DNA from: Actinomycetaceae bacterium | GTDB lineage: Bacteria > Actinomycetota > Actinomycetes > Actinomycetales > Actinomycetaceae | Length of the DNA: 64,000 bases | Reading direction: 5' to 3' | Assembly: GCA_030530685.1 (NCBI GenBank) | Contig: JAUMUM010000006.1 | Coordinates: 1-64,000, forward strand | Shown: positions 27,402 to 36,181 of the stretch, in pieces | Position numbering within the stretch: position 1 is the stretch's first letter | Layout: every line of letters starts with the position of its first letter | The notes under the pieces: model-generated | Seen by the model: the letters and a program-made list of their open reading frames with translations, nothing else | Database searches by the model: none | Told to the model about the DNA's origin: nothing | Position numbers and translations under genes: made by a program

Positions 27402-29642
27402 CTACCCGCGCACCGCCCTGTCCGCTCCGAGTCCGACGGCAAAGCCCATGAGGTCGCCCGGCGCATAAGGCGACTCAAAAAGACCACAGTCAATCGCCTT
27501 ATCGGTCATAAACGTCGCCGATGCCGCATTCGCCTCGGGATGCTTGAGATCCCACACGAGCAGGGCTGCCATGAGTACCGCGGACGTCTCGGCCTCCAGT
27601 GGCGGCATGCCGAGTCTGGCCATTCCCCCGTAGGCGGCGCGCAATGCCCGAGCGTCGAGCACCGACCTCGTCATGGACAGCGGCCCGACATTGTAGGAAA
27701 CCGTCCGCCCCGCCTCGCGTTCGACGGTGGCCCGCCAGCGGCCGATGCGCTTGGCCGCGGCGTAGTTTGGGCCCTGAACGTCGATATACCCGCAGTAGAC
27801 ACCGTCGCTTCGCGAGGGAGCCACGTTCCGAAGGCGGGCATACCCCCGCAGCACCCTGGCCGCTGGCCCCGTTCCGAAGGAGTTCCTGACGGGGATGTCC
27901 GTGAGATAGGCGTCCGACGGGCTCCCGTACCAGGCCAGGGCCGTGTCCTGCCGCGCCTGGCAGACGAGGCGTTCGACGACGTCGGCACCGGCAGCCGCCA
28001 ACAGGAAGTGCGAGCCGGGAGCATAGAGCGTGTCGACCACCGCCAGGCGGCCAGGCAGGCCCGCGACCCAGCCGGCAGCCTTCCCCGGGCCGATGACGAC
28101 ATCCAGTGGTTCCGGCGGCAGGTAGAGTCGGCCGGCGCTGCCGGCGGCGGAGGTCGCGAGCTCGGGCAACTCCGATCGCGCGACGGCGGCAACGTGGCCG
28201 CCCCAGGCCAGAAGATGCGGCGCGGGCGACAGCTCCGCTCCCGGCCCAAGACAAGCGAACGTCCACCCGTCGAGGTTGAGAATGTCCGGATCGGCGACGA
28301 CGTCGGCGATGGCATCCACCGCCCCGGCACGGATCCTGCCCTCGTCCTGCCACGAGCGCAGGACGGCAAGCAGTTCATCCCCCGCGAGCTCCCTGCCGCC
28401 GACGGGTACCCGCAGTTCACGCAGCGACTGCCCCGTCCCCTCGACGACGTCACCGCCCGCGACCTCGACGAGCTCCGCCTGAGACGAGGTGCGCCCATCG
28501 GAAAACCGCAGGTTCTCACCGAGGTATGCCAGGCCCTCGCGTGCGGGGCCACCGCCCCGTTGCGGTGCGTCGTACCGGCTGAGGATGGTCATGGCCTGCC
28601 GGTACCGGCGCCGCCACGGTCGCACGTCCTCGATGAGGGTGCGAGCGCTCGGAAAGTGGCATGTCGCGGCGGCAGCCATGCCGCGCGAGATGACGGTCGA
28701 GCTGGAGCGGCCGTCCGAGCGGCGGGGCAGGACGAGACCGCCGCCAGCCGCGACGTCGCCCGCAGTTCCCGTGAACCGAAGATGGACGAGGTCGCGGCCG
28801 GAGCCGGCGTCGACGACGGCGAAGTCGCCGGCCCCCATCGGCACGAGCTCGACCCTCGCTCCGGCAAGTACGGGGGCGCGAAAATGCGCCACGGCCGAAC
28901 ATGGCGTCCCCCCGTCCATGCCGAGGCGCGCGCACGCCCACGCGTCGACGGCGGCACCGTGGAGTACCGCTCGCCGGTATCCGAACAGCTTCGCCGTGAC
29001 GCTGGACATGTGGATCGGGTTCGAGTCGCCGGTGATCGAGGCCCAGGCGCGGGTGTCGGCCACGGTGAATGTCCGTGAGGCAAGTCCGGCCCTCTGCCCG
29101 AGGTCGAGGCGCCCCGCCTCGTTGACGCCGTAGGTCTGACGGTGGTCAATCGGGCGGGCGTCCCACCGTTGCCCGATCGCCGCCTCGGCTCCACCCGCCC
29201 TCTTTGCGAGGTAGGCCGTTTCCTCGTCGTAGGCCAGCTCTCCATCGACGCTCACGCGGGCGCGCACGAGCACCTCAGTCCCGCTCTCCGATCGACGGAT
29301 CGTGGCGATACACGCCTCGACCTCGACCCGGGTGCCGAGCTGCACCGGCCGGTGCAGGGTCCACGCCTGGTCGGTCACCACCATTCCGGGCACGGGCACG
29401 GGCACGGCCCGATCCGCCAGTAGGTCAATCGTCGGCTCGAAGCACAGCGCCCGGAGAAGCGCTGCCGGCGCCACGTCCGTGACATCGATGCCCAGGAATG
29501 CGGCCAGAGCCGCGGCCTTGTCCCGGTCAACCGCCGTTTCCACCACCGTGCGCGGCAGTTGCTCCGCGCCCGGCATAGGCCCCGTCCGCACCGCCTTCTT
29601 CGCCGAGGAAGCCAGTATTGTCGTCATCTTGCGCGCTTGCAT
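27402..29642 (-). CDS. MaoC-like hydratase fused to a large uncharacterised C-terminal domain
   Basis: 746 residues from ATG 29642 (AGGAGG six bases upstream; an earlier ATG abuts that site). Residues ~45-175 look like a first hotdog domain. About 195-330 is a MaoC hotdog with the hydratase-like motif TGDSNPIHMSSVTAKLFGYRRAVLHGA (Asp and His of the (R)-enoyl hydratase site present). The remaining ~410 residues contain a Rossmann-like start (ACLGPGAELSPAPHLLAWGG) and a conserved-looking GPNYAAAKRIGRW segment but match no family I can name. It probably acts on acyl-CoA or acyl-ACP thioesters. It is codirectional with rpmF upstream but separated from it by a strong hairpin. Confidence 0.75.
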   Translation of the reverse strand: MQARKMTTILASSAKKAVRTGPMPGAEQLPRTVVETAVDRDKAAALAAFLGIDVTDVAPAALLRALCFEPTIDLLADRAVPVPVPGMVVTDQAWTLHRPVQLGTRVEVEACIATIRRSESGTEVLVRARVSVDGELAYDEETAYLAKRAGGAEAAIGQRWDARPIDHRQTYGVNEAGRLDLGQRAGLASRTFTVADTRAWASITGDSNPIHMSSVTAKLFGYRRAVLHGAAVDAWACARLGMDGGTPCSAVAHFRAPVLAGARVELVPMGAGDFAVVDAGSGRDLVHLRFTGTAGDVAAGGGLVLPRRSDGRSSSTVISRGMAAAATCHFPSARTLIEDVRPWRRRYRQAMTILSRYDAPQRGGGPAREGLAYLGENLRFSDGRTSSQAELVEVAGGDVVEGTGQSLRELRVPVGGRELAGDELLAVLRSWQDEGRIRAGAVDAIADVVADPDILNLDGWTFACLGPGAELSPAPHLLAWGGHVAAVARSELPELATSAAGSAGRLYLPPEPLDVVIGPGKAAGWVAGLPGRLAVVDTLYAPGSHFLLAAAGADVVERLVCQARQDTALAWYGSPSDAYLTDIPVRNSFGTGPAARVLRGYARLRNVAPSRSDGVYCGYIDVQGPNYAAAKRIGRWRATVEREAGRTVSYNVGPLSMTRSVLDARALRAAYGGMARLGMPPLEAETSAVLMAALLVWDLKHPEANAASATFMTDKAIDCGLFESPYAPGDLMGFAVGLGADRAVRG

Positions 29643-29691
29643 CCACATCCTCCTACGACTCGGGCAAAAGCCTACCCGCCCTGGGACGACG

Positions 29692-29725
29692 AAGGAGGGG
29701 ACCCGGTTTCCCGAGTCCCCTCCTT
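29692..29725 (-). terminator. Terminator of rpmF
   Basis: Perfect 11-bp stem (AAGGAGGGGAC with GTCCCCTCCTT) and 12-base loop, 14 bases after the rpmF stop on the minus strand. It also separates rpmF from the MaoC-like gene. Confidence 0.85.
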
Positions 29726-29738
29726 GCAAATTCTGGTG

Positions 29739-29903
29739 TCAGTCCGACAGCAGACCGGCCTGATACGCCTTGGCGAGCTTGCGCGGAATACGCACCTCGC
29801 GCCCCTGAACGCGGACGGTCTGCAGCTCGGTGAGCTGGGCCTTCCACTGGGAACGGCGGTGGCGAGTGTTGCTGCGGGACATCTTGCGCTTCGGTACTGC
29901 CAT
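29739..29903 (-). CDS. rpmF: 50S ribosomal protein bL32, zinc-independent form
   Basis: 54 residues, [20 protein letters not shown] at the start and [13 protein letters not shown] at the end. It lacks the four cysteines of the zinc-ribbon version, so it needs no zinc. ATG at 29903. It lies 142 bases downstream of rpsN on the same strand; the two may be co-transcribed. No L28 or L33 gene accompanies them, unlike many Zur-controlled clusters of zinc-free paralogues. Confidence 0.96.
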   Translation of the reverse strand: MAVPKRKMSRSNTRHRRSQWKAQLTELQTVRVQGREVRIPRKLAKAYQAGLLSD

Positions 29904-30045
29904 GTCTACCGCCTCCTCTCATCGCGTGGCCGCCCTGTGCGGCCCGTGGGTCTCGACGGCACGGGCGCGAGGCCCGTGCACACAGGTGAAGAGCTTACCC
30001 GAGAGCCGGGAAAGCCGCCATTCGGTTCGTCGCCGGGGCCCGCCC

Positions 30046-30351
30046 TCACCAGGAGGACTTGGTCACACCGGGAAGTTCGCCGTCGTTGGCCATCTGGCGA
30101 AGCCGAACGCGCGAGAGGCCGAACTTGCGGAGGTAACCGCGGGGACGGCCGTCTTCGACGTCCCGGTTGCGAAGGCGCACCGGCGACGCGTCACGAGGCA
30201 GCCTGTGGAGCTTGGCCATGGCCTCGTCGCGCTCCTCCTGGGTGAGATTGACGTTGACCGAGGCTTTCTTCAATTCGGCGCGGCGCTCGGCGTAGCGCTC
30301 CACAACAGCCTGGCGCTGCTTATTACGTGCGATCTTCGACTTCTTGGCCAT
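30046..30351 (-). CDS. rpsN: 30S ribosomal protein uS14, zinc-independent form
   Basis: 101 residues, long cysteine-free uS14: [14 protein letters not shown] at the N-terminus and [20 protein letters not shown] near the C-terminus. Zinc-binding C-x-x-C pairs are absent. Start is well defined. It precedes rpmF. In many actinobacteria such a C-minus S14 is an alternative copy induced under zinc shortage. Whether a zinc-binding S14 exists elsewhere in this genome cannot be seen, and no convincing Zur site was found in the 50 bases upstream. Confidence 0.95.
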   Translation of the reverse strand: MAKKSKIARNKQRQAVVERYAERRAELKKASVNVNLTQEERDEAMAKLHRLPRDASPVRLRNRDVEDGRPRGYLRKFGLSRVRLRQMANDGELPGVTKSSW

Positions 30352-30722
30352 GCGTATCTTTCTAACGTCACATACTGATCCAGTGGGTCACTCTACGGCG
30401 TTCCTTCCCTGCGGGTCAACGAACCTCCAAGGCCAGCGACCGTCGAGGCGTGCGATGGAGGTCCGTCATTCGTCGAGCCGGGTGAAACGCGCGGGCAGCG
30501 ACGCCCACCCGAGTGGCGTCGGGTACTGGACCACGCCACGTCGTTGGGCCCAAACCACGTCGCCGGGCCGCACCACGTCGCAGGGCCACCCGGATGCGAT
30601 CACTGGCCACGCCGTGTCACGGTGCCACGACGTACTGACCCCACCGTCCGGCGCCTTCTTCGCCGCTCCCCCGTGCCGTCTGCCGCCCCACCGTCCCCGC
30701 AATGATGCGCAACAATGGTGGC
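30352..30722. other. Intergenic region rpsN - YigZ gene, with triple repeat
   Basis: 371 bases, divergent. The first ~60 bases are A+T-richer and should hold the rpsN promoter. Three tandem copies of a 15-base unit are listed separately. No further gene. Confidence 0.45.
30536..30587. repeat. Three tandem copies of a 15-bp unit
   Basis: CCACGTCG-NN-GGGCC occurs at 30536-30550, 30555-30569 and 30573-30587, i.e. every 18-19 bases. A weaker fourth version follows near 30608. Regular spacing close to two helical turns would suit cooperative protein binding, but no protein can be named. Confidence 0.6.
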
Positions 30723-31388
30723 GTGAGCGATCTTCTTCTACCCGCCGACACCGTCCTGACCCACGAGTTGGAAATCAAGCGATCCCGCTTCCTCGCGCTC
30801 GTCACCCGGGCCGGGACTCCCGACGAGGCCCGCGAAGTCATCACCGAACGTCGCGCCACCATGCCGGACGCCCGTCACCACTGCACGGCCTTTATCATCT
30901 CGGTTCCCGACGCGCTTGCCATCTCGCATTCGTCGGACGACGGCGAGCCCTCGGGCACCGCCGGACGCCCGATGCTCGACGTCCTGGCGGGCACCGGCCT
31001 CGTCGATGTCGTCGCGGTGGTCACGCGCTACTTCGGCGGAACATTGCTGGGCAGCGGCGGCCTCGTGCGGGCCTACTCGGATTCGGTGCGCCAGTGCATG
31101 GAAGGCGCCGCCGTCGTTGGCCGCGAGCGCCTGCCCGTCTGGAGGGCGCTCGCCACCCATGTCGACGCCGGGCGCTACCTGGCCTCACTCAACGGCGCCG
31201 GCTACGAGGCGCAGGCCGAGTATCTGCCCGAGGGCGTGCGCATAACGGTTGCCAGCGACGATGGCGCAGCCCTGGCGGATCTGCTCGCCCGCCTGTCCTC
31301 CGGCGCGGTCAAGCTCGAGGCCGCCGGCTGGCGAACGGTGGAACGTCCCGTCGGCAAGATCGAGGCAGGCACCGTAGCCGCCTCTTGA
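30723..31388 (+). CDS. YigZ/IMPACT family protein
   Basis: 221 residues if started at GTG 30723 (VSDLLLPAD...); ATG 30702 is an alternative and neither has a strong ribosome-binding site, so translation may be leaderless or weak. The UPF0029/IMPACT N-terminal domain spans about 20-125 with the family hallmarks EIKRSRFLALV, HHCTAFI, SDDGEPSGTAGRPML and TRYFGGTLLGSGGLVRAY. A small C-terminal alpha/beta domain (DUF1949-like) follows. Family members bind nucleic acid or GCN1-like partners; the bacterial role is not established. Stands alone. Confidence 0.9.
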   Translation: MSDLLLPADTVLTHELEIKRSRFLALVTRAGTPDEAREVITERRATMPDARHHCTAFIISVPDALAISHSSDDGEPSGTAGRPMLDVLAGTGLVDVVAVVTRYFGGTLLGSGGLVRAYSDSVRQCMEGAAVVGRERLPVWRALATHVDAGRYLASLNGAGYEAQAEYLPEGVRITVASDDGAALADLLARLSSGAVKLEAAGWRTVERPVGKIEAGTVAAS

Positions 31389-31656
31389 CCCGGGCTCACG
31401 CGTCCGCCATCCACCATCGCGCCGACGGCAAGCACTACCGCCTCCCGGCGTCGGCGGCCCCAGCAGACCACCGCCCCGCCGATCAGTCCGACCGGCCCCA
31501 GCAGCCCGCCGTCGCCCACCAGTGCCAGCACCCACCGCCGATGCCAACCACCCGCCTCGAATCGCGACTTTGCTCACCGCGGACCGGCTGGACAGGTCGC
31601 TGTCGCCTGTGCCAACCTTATGGAAGCTTCAACCCGCCACACGTTAGGAAAAGGAC

Positions 31657-31716
31657 ATGGCTCTCACCGTTGCCGCCACTGTCTTCCCGTGTGTCGCCTG
31701 CTGCCAGTGTCTCTAG
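31657..31716 (+). CDS. Cys-rich leader peptide of the cysK-cysE operon (attenuator)
   Basis: A 19-residue open frame, MALTVAATVFPCVACCQCL, starting at ATG 31657 with a strong AGGAAAAGG site ahead of it. Four of its last eight residues are cysteine (two adjacent). A set of stem-loops begins exactly at its stop codon, and cysK starts 155 bases downstream. Cys-rich short frames ahead of cysteine-synthesis genes act as cysteine-responsive attenuators in mycobacteria. The same logic fits here: ribosomes stalling at Cys codons when charged tRNA-Cys is scarce would change the RNA fold and raise cysK-cysE expression. Inferred from sequence only. Confidence 0.85.
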   Translation: MALTVAATVFPCVACCQCL

Positions 31717-31839
31717 AGCGCCGGGCTTTATCGGTGCGCTTACGCGCATGCACTCGGCGCTCGCAGGCCCGCCCTCGTTTGGGCCCATTCTCATGACAGA
31801 CTGGTAATTTTGCTCGCGCGTTGACGAAACCGCGCCGAG
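31716..31839 (+). promoter_or_regulatory. Attenuator stem-loops between leader peptide and cysK
   Basis: Stem 1: GAGCGCCG (31716-31723) with CGGCGCTC (31755-31762), enclosing a nested hairpin TGCGC-TTAC-GCGCA (31735-31748). Stem 2: GGCCC/GGGCC (31766-31770 with 31781-31785). Stem 3: CTCGCGCG with CGCGCCGAG (31813-31839, one bulge), ending about 20 bases before the cysK ribosome-binding site. Stem 1 starts on the leader stop codon, so a ribosome sitting on the Cys codons would be next to it. Confidence 0.7.
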
Positions 31840-31871
31840 GCATCCAAGCACAATGCAGTAAAGGAACTCAC

Positions 31872-32807
31872 ATGTCGAAGATTTACGCCAACGCCACCGA
31901 ACTCGTCGGCGGCACTCCCCTCGTTCGCATCAACCGTCTCGCGGAAGGCTCCGATGCGAATCTGTTGGCGAAACTCGAATTTTACAATCCGGCCAACTCC
32001 GTCAAGGACCGCATTGCCGTGGCCATCATCGACGCGGCAGAGGCCTCGGGCGAACTCCCCGCGGGTGGAACGATCGTCGAAGCTACCTCCGGTAACACCG
32101 GCATCGGGCTGGCCTGGGTCGGCGCTACGCGCGGCTACAAGGTGATCCTCTCGATGCCTTCGTCGATGTCCAAGGAGCGCCGCGCCCTTCTGCGCGCTTT
32201 CGGTGCCGAGCTGGAGCTCACCGATCCGGCGCTCGGCATGCAGGGCGCCGTGGACAAGGCGCAGGAGATCGTCTCGTCGACCCCCGGCGCCATTCTCGCC
32301 TCGCAGTTCGCCAACGCCGCGAATCCCGCGATCCACGAGCGCACCACCGGCGAGGAGATCTGGGCCGACACCGACGGCCAGATCGACTACCTCATCTCCG
32401 GCATCGGCACGGGCGGGACCATTACGGGCGCCGGGCGCACGCTCAGGCGTTACAACCCGGACGTCAAGCTCATCGCCGTCGAACCCACGGAGTCCCCGCT
32501 GCTGTCCGAGGGCAAGGCCGGCCCTCACAAGATTCAGGGCATCGGCGCCAACTTCGTCCCGGAGGTGCTCGATACCGACATCTACGACGAGGTCATCGCC
32601 GTCCCCTCGCAGACTGCCATCGACGTGGCGAAGAAGGCTGCGACCGACGAGGGCCTGCTCGTCGGCATCTCGTCCGGCGCCGCTCTCGCGGCCGCCGTGG
32701 AGGTCGCTAAGCGCCCCGAAGCCGCGGGCAAGACGATCGTCGCCATCATTCCCGATTTCGGCGAGCGCTACCTGTCCACCCCGCTCTTCGAGGGCCTGGT
32801 CGACTGA
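31872..32807 (+). CDS. cysK: Cysteine synthase A (O-acetylserine sulfhydrylase)
   Basis: 311 residues. PLP enzyme that makes cysteine from O-acetylserine and sulfide. PLP-lysine is Lys45 in NPANSVKDR. The substrate loop [12 protein letters not shown] and the phosphate-binding [10 protein letters not shown] are present, and the C-terminal half has the usual VGISSGAA segment. ATG 31872 has AAAGGAA upstream; an extended in-frame start at 31821 is not needed. It is the first structural gene after the Cys-rich leader and is followed 77 bases later by cysE, which makes its substrate. Length is standard. Confidence 0.97.
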   Translation: MSKIYANATELVGGTPLVRINRLAEGSDANLLAKLEFYNPANSVKDRIAVAIIDAAEASGELPAGGTIVEATSGNTGIGLAWVGATRGYKVILSMPSSMSKERRALLRAFGAELELTDPALGMQGAVDKAQEIVSSTPGAILASQFANAANPAIHERTTGEEIWADTDGQIDYLISGIGTGGTITGAGRTLRRYNPDVKLIAVEPTESPLLSEGKAGPHKIQGIGANFVPEVLDTDIYDEVIAVPSQTAIDVAKKAATDEGLLVGISSGAALAAAVEVAKRPEAAGKTIVAIIPDFGERYLSTPLFEGLVD

Positions 32808-32884
32808 CGTCTTCCGACTGTCCGTCACCGTGCGGGCCTGCCAAGCACGAGCGGCAGGCCCGCACGGCAGAAAGGAATGAGGGA

Positions 32885-33457
32885 GTGAAGATTCCGCGTT
32901 TCATCGAGCGGGCCCGCGAGGACGTCAGGGCCGCTCGCGAACACGACCCCGCCGCGCGTTCGAACATCGAGGTCGTTCTCTCCTACCCCGGCGTGCATGC
33001 CATATGGGGGCACCGCCTGGCCCACGCCATGTGGAGCAGGTCGCCCAGGCTCCGCGTCCCCGCCCGACTCGTATCGCAGGCGGTACGTTCGCTGACGGGC
33101 ATTGAGATCCATCCGGGAGCTCACATCGGGCGGCGTTTCTTCATCGACCACGGTATGGGCGTCGTCATCGGCGAAACGGCCGAGGTTGGCGACGACTGCA
33201 TGCTCTACCACGGCGTGACGCTCGGTGGAACTTCACTCGAGGCAACGAAACGTCACCCGACGCTCGGTGACGGCGTGGTCGTCGGCGCGGGAGCGAAGAT
33301 GCTCGGGCCGATCCACGTCGGTGACGGCGTGCAGGTGGGTGCCAATGCCGTGGTCGTCAAGGACGTTCCGCCGCACACGACCGCCGTGGGAGTGCCTGCC
33401 AGGGTGCGCGAGCGCACGAACGAAAGCACAACCATCGATCCCGCCATCTACATCTGA
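32885..33457 (+). CDS. cysE: Serine O-acetyltransferase
   Basis: 190 residues. Acetylates serine with acetyl-CoA, the step before CysK. Start GTG 32885 with GAGGG upstream. The N-terminal helical part is short, as in actinobacterial and plant-type short forms. The left-handed beta-helix contains the catalytic segment [19 protein letters not shown] and [10 protein letters not shown], with hexapeptide repeats to residue ~165. The C-terminus ends in ...DPAIYI; a terminal Ile is what CysE uses to dock into the CysK active site, so a cysteine synthase complex with the neighbouring CysK is likely. Confidence 0.96.
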   Translation: MKIPRFIERAREDVRAAREHDPAARSNIEVVLSYPGVHAIWGHRLAHAMWSRSPRLRVPARLVSQAVRSLTGIEIHPGAHIGRRFFIDHGMGVVIGETAEVGDDCMLYHGVTLGGTSLEATKRHPTLGDGVVVGAGAKMLGPIHVGDGVQVGANAVVVKDVPPHTTAVGVPARVRERTNESTTIDPAIYI

Positions 33458-33473
33458 CCAGAGGCGACGAGTC

Positions 33474-33498
33474 GCCCCGGTCCCGACGGCGCCGGGGC
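33474..33498 (+). terminator. Possible terminator of cysK-cysE
   Basis: 7-bp stem GCCCCGG/CCGGGGC with an 11-base loop, 17 bases after the cysE stop. There is no T run, so support is moderate. Confidence 0.4.
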
Positions 33499-33623
33499 TC
33501 GCGGTCCGGCGCGGCGTGAGGTTCCACGGCGCAGCGCGGCTTCGGCGGCACGGTCGTCCGGCGGCACGGCGGATGGCGCGTGGTTCCATGGCGCGGCGCG
33601 CGGCTCCGCACATCGCGGTTGGC

Positions 33624-35495
33624 TCAGCTGGCGTCGGCCTCGTCCACAGCAGCTGCCTCGGAGTTACCCTGGGCACCCGAAGTGCCACCGACGGCGGGAG
33701 CATTGACTGATCCGGTCTGGTTCGCGCCACCCTGATTCCCGCAGTCTTCGCCTACCGCTGGGCTGTCGCCGCGCGCGGACGACACCGCGGAGGTGCCACC
33801 GCCAGCGCTGACCGACGCGGCCGCACCGGTGGCAGATGAGGCAGCGGCTGCAGGTGGGACAGCCGCTGCAGGCGAGGCAACCGAGCCAGCCGCAGCAGGC
33901 GGGGCAGCCGCGTCTGGCTGCCAGGCCGCGCCGGATTCGTGGTGTGCTGCGGCTCCTGTGCCCATGTCTTGCACCTGCGACGCGAGAGAATCGGTGCTGC
34001 CGGCCGCCTCCTCCCCGGTACCGGCGTGGCTTGCATGCCCACCGGCGCGGCCGTTCTCCACGGGCGCCTCGTCCTCGACGAAAGCTGTGTCCTCCTCGGG
34101 CACCTCGTCCGGCAGGGCCTGATCGGACCCCGAGGCGACGGCGCGCGCCGTGTCCTCGCTCGGCTCGCCACCGCCAGCCCCGTTGCTGGCGCCTTCACTC
34201 TCACCGCCGGCTTCACTCTCGCCACCACCAACCGCGACCTCACCCTCGCCGCCGTCGGCCTGGCAGAAGTTGGGAAGGCGATCAGTGACCTTCCACTGGG
34301 CGCCGTCGGTCTCCCACCGGTCGACCGCGCTGACGCCACTGCCCTTGATCCAGACCTCGGCGTGGGGCGCCGCCTGGATCGTCGCATCACTGGCGGACAA
34401 GGAAGGGTACTGCTGCCTGTAGACGTCACCGTCGACGACGATGGCCGTGCCGAGCAAGGACGTCCCCGCTGCGCGCCCGACCGTTCTGAAGGGCGCCTCC
34501 CGCGTTCCGGTGGCAGCGTCATCGCCACCCGGGCTGACCCACAGGACATCGTCGGTCGGAATCTCGAAGGCCGTATCCACCGCCGCGTGAATCAGATCGG
34601 AAATCGTGGGCAGATCCCGCTCGCCCGCGCCGGAGCCCGTCGACGAACGCAGCACCACAACCTCGCTGGCACTCAAGGCGACCCGAACATCCTCGACACT
34701 GCGCACCGTGCCAACCGGACCTGCCTCGAACTGGCGCGGCCTCCTGTCCGGCTGCCTCGAATTGCCCGACGATGTACCGCCCGCCGTCCCGCCCGGGGCA
34801 GAAACCCCTCCCTTCGGCTCGGAGCCAGCTCCGCCATCACCGGGCAGACTAAGCCCCACCCCGCCACCGGGGCCGGCGAGCCCCGTCCGATCCACGACTT
34901 GGGCGAGCGTCACACCAGAGCGCGCGGCAGAACCCCATCTGCCCGACCTAACCGTACCCTGGGCTGCCGAAGGCCAAACGGCGAATTGCCCGGTTGCCGA
35001 CGACCATATTCGAATGCGGACCTGCTGCCCGAACACGGAGGAATCGGATGAGGAGAGCCATCCGGTCGATGAGACCTGGCCCGCCCCGTCAGAGCCACGC
35101 GAGCCGGACGCGCGCGAACTCGTCCGGCCTGCCATCAAGGCATGCGTCTGCGCTCCGTCTGGGCGCAGCGAGGCCGACGCGCTACCGCGGGACTCCCCCA
35201 ACCGAGTGCCACGGGAACTCCCATCGTCCGCAAACTCGCGTGCACCGCCCGAAGGGCCTCGACCGTCGCCCGCCGGACCTTCCCCGTCGTTCGTCTCTGC
35301 CGGGTCGCCGGCGTTCTCCGGGCCTTCGTCAGCCGCTTCGGAAGTAGGATCCAAGGGATCGATGATCGTGATGTTGGGATCGTCCTCGCCGCTGACGAGG
35401 CTCACGGGGTCGCCAATGGACGCCAAGACCACCGCGGCGGCCGCAGTCACGCCAGCCGCAGCGCCCGATAATTTCTGATTGAAACTAAGAGCCAC
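33624..35495 (-). CDS. Exported low-complexity protein with a short beta-helix-like segment
   Basis: 623 residues. The N-terminus MALSFNQKLSGAAAGVTAAAAVVLASIG looks like a signal or single anchor segment. Residues ~35-270 and ~420-623 are low complexity (Gly/Ser/Ala/Glu/Pro). A folded-looking island at ~315-410 contains LWVSPGGDDAATGTREAPFRTVGRA, the opening motif of secreted right-handed beta-helix proteins (DUF1565/pectate-lyase-like), and WIKGSGVSAVDRW. The following coils of the helix are missing, replaced by Glu/Gly-rich sequence. It could be a decayed adhesin or glycan-binding surface protein whose domain was shortened, or a cell-wall linker protein. No enzymatic site seen. Monocistronic; function unknown. 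Confidence 0.65.
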   Translation of the reverse strand: MALSFNQKLSGAAAGVTAAAAVVLASIGDPVSLVSGEDDPNITIIDPLDPTSEAADEGPENAGDPAETNDGEGPAGDGRGPSGGAREFADDGSSRGTRLGESRGSASASLRPDGAQTHALMAGRTSSRASGSRGSDGAGQVSSTGWLSSSDSSVFGQQVRIRIWSSATGQFAVWPSAAQGTVRSGRWGSAARSGVTLAQVVDRTGLAGPGGGVGLSLPGDGGAGSEPKGGVSAPGGTAGGTSSGNSRQPDRRPRQFEAGPVGTVRSVEDVRVALSASEVVVLRSSTGSGAGERDLPTISDLIHAAVDTAFEIPTDDVLWVSPGGDDAATGTREAPFRTVGRAAGTSLLGTAIVVDGDVYRQQYPSLSASDATIQAAPHAEVWIKGSGVSAVDRWETDGAQWKVTDRLPNFCQADGGEGEVAVGGGESEAGGESEGASNGAGGGEPSEDTARAVASGSDQALPDEVPEEDTAFVEDEAPVENGRAGGHASHAGTGEEAAGSTDSLASQVQDMGTGAAAHHESGAAWQPDAAAPPAAAGSVASPAAAVPPAAAASSATGAAASVSAGGGTSAVSSARGDSPAVGEDCGNQGGANQTGSVNAPAVGGTSGAQGNSEAAAVDEADAS

Positions 35496-35657
35496 CTAGC
35501 ATCCCACGTCAGCAGTACCGGAATTCCCCACCAATTTCACTTCCCGCCAGTGTCCACGTCGGCCAGGCGGCTTCACTCGGCCACCCATGTCACGATTGCC
35601 CCTAGCCCACTCTGCTCGGCAACGGTGCCCGGCCGAGCGCTCAGGGCCTTCGGCGGG

Positions 35658-36116
35658 CTATGCCTTTCGCGATTGCGCCTCGTGGTCCGCGAGCAGATCG
35701 ATGCGACGCTGGTGGCGCGCGTCGCCGCTGAACTCCGTCTGGAGGAAGGCTTCGACGAGCCGCCAGGCCTCTTCGGGCTCGTGCTGACGGGCGCCAACAG
35801 CGATGACATTGGCATCGTTGTGCTCGCGTCCAAGGCGCGCCGTGGCGTCATTCCAGGCGAGGACGGCCCGCACTCCGCGAACCTTGTTGGCGGCGATTTG
35901 CTCGCCGTTGCCCGAGCCACCCAGCACGATGCCCAGGCTCCCGGGCTCGGCAACGACGGCCTCGCCGCAGTCGATGCACATGGGCGGGTAGTCGTCTTCG
36001 GCGTCGTATTCGCTGGCACCGTGGTCTACGACATCGTAGCCCGACTCCTCCAGCTTGGACACGAGGTACGTCTTCAATTCGAAACCGGCGTGGTCAGCCG
36101 CAATGTGTACGCGCAT
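35658..36116 (-). CDS. rpiB: Ribose-5-phosphate isomerase B
   Basis: 152 residues, RpiB/LacAB fold. It interconverts ribose-5-phosphate and ribulose-5-phosphate in the pentose phosphate pathway. Start MRVHIAADHAGFELK is canonical. The catalytic region IVLGGSGNGEQIAANK carries Ser-Gly-Asn-Gly in place of the bacterial Cys-containing GTGIG loop; the acid-type variant (Glu as base) is typical of actinobacterial RpiB. HNDANVIAVGAR is conserved. Divergent from the M13 peptidase gene 65 bases away. Confidence 0.95.
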   Translation of the reverse strand: MRVHIAADHAGFELKTYLVSKLEESGYDVVDHGASEYDAEDDYPPMCIDCGEAVVAEPGSLGIVLGGSGNGEQIAANKVRGVRAVLAWNDATARLGREHNDANVIAVGARQHEPEEAWRLVEAFLQTEFSGDARHQRRIDLLADHEAQSRKA

Positions 36117-36181
36117 ATGCGTAATGATACCGGCATGCCCGACCCAATTGAATCACCGATGATCCGTGAGAAACTAGGCGC

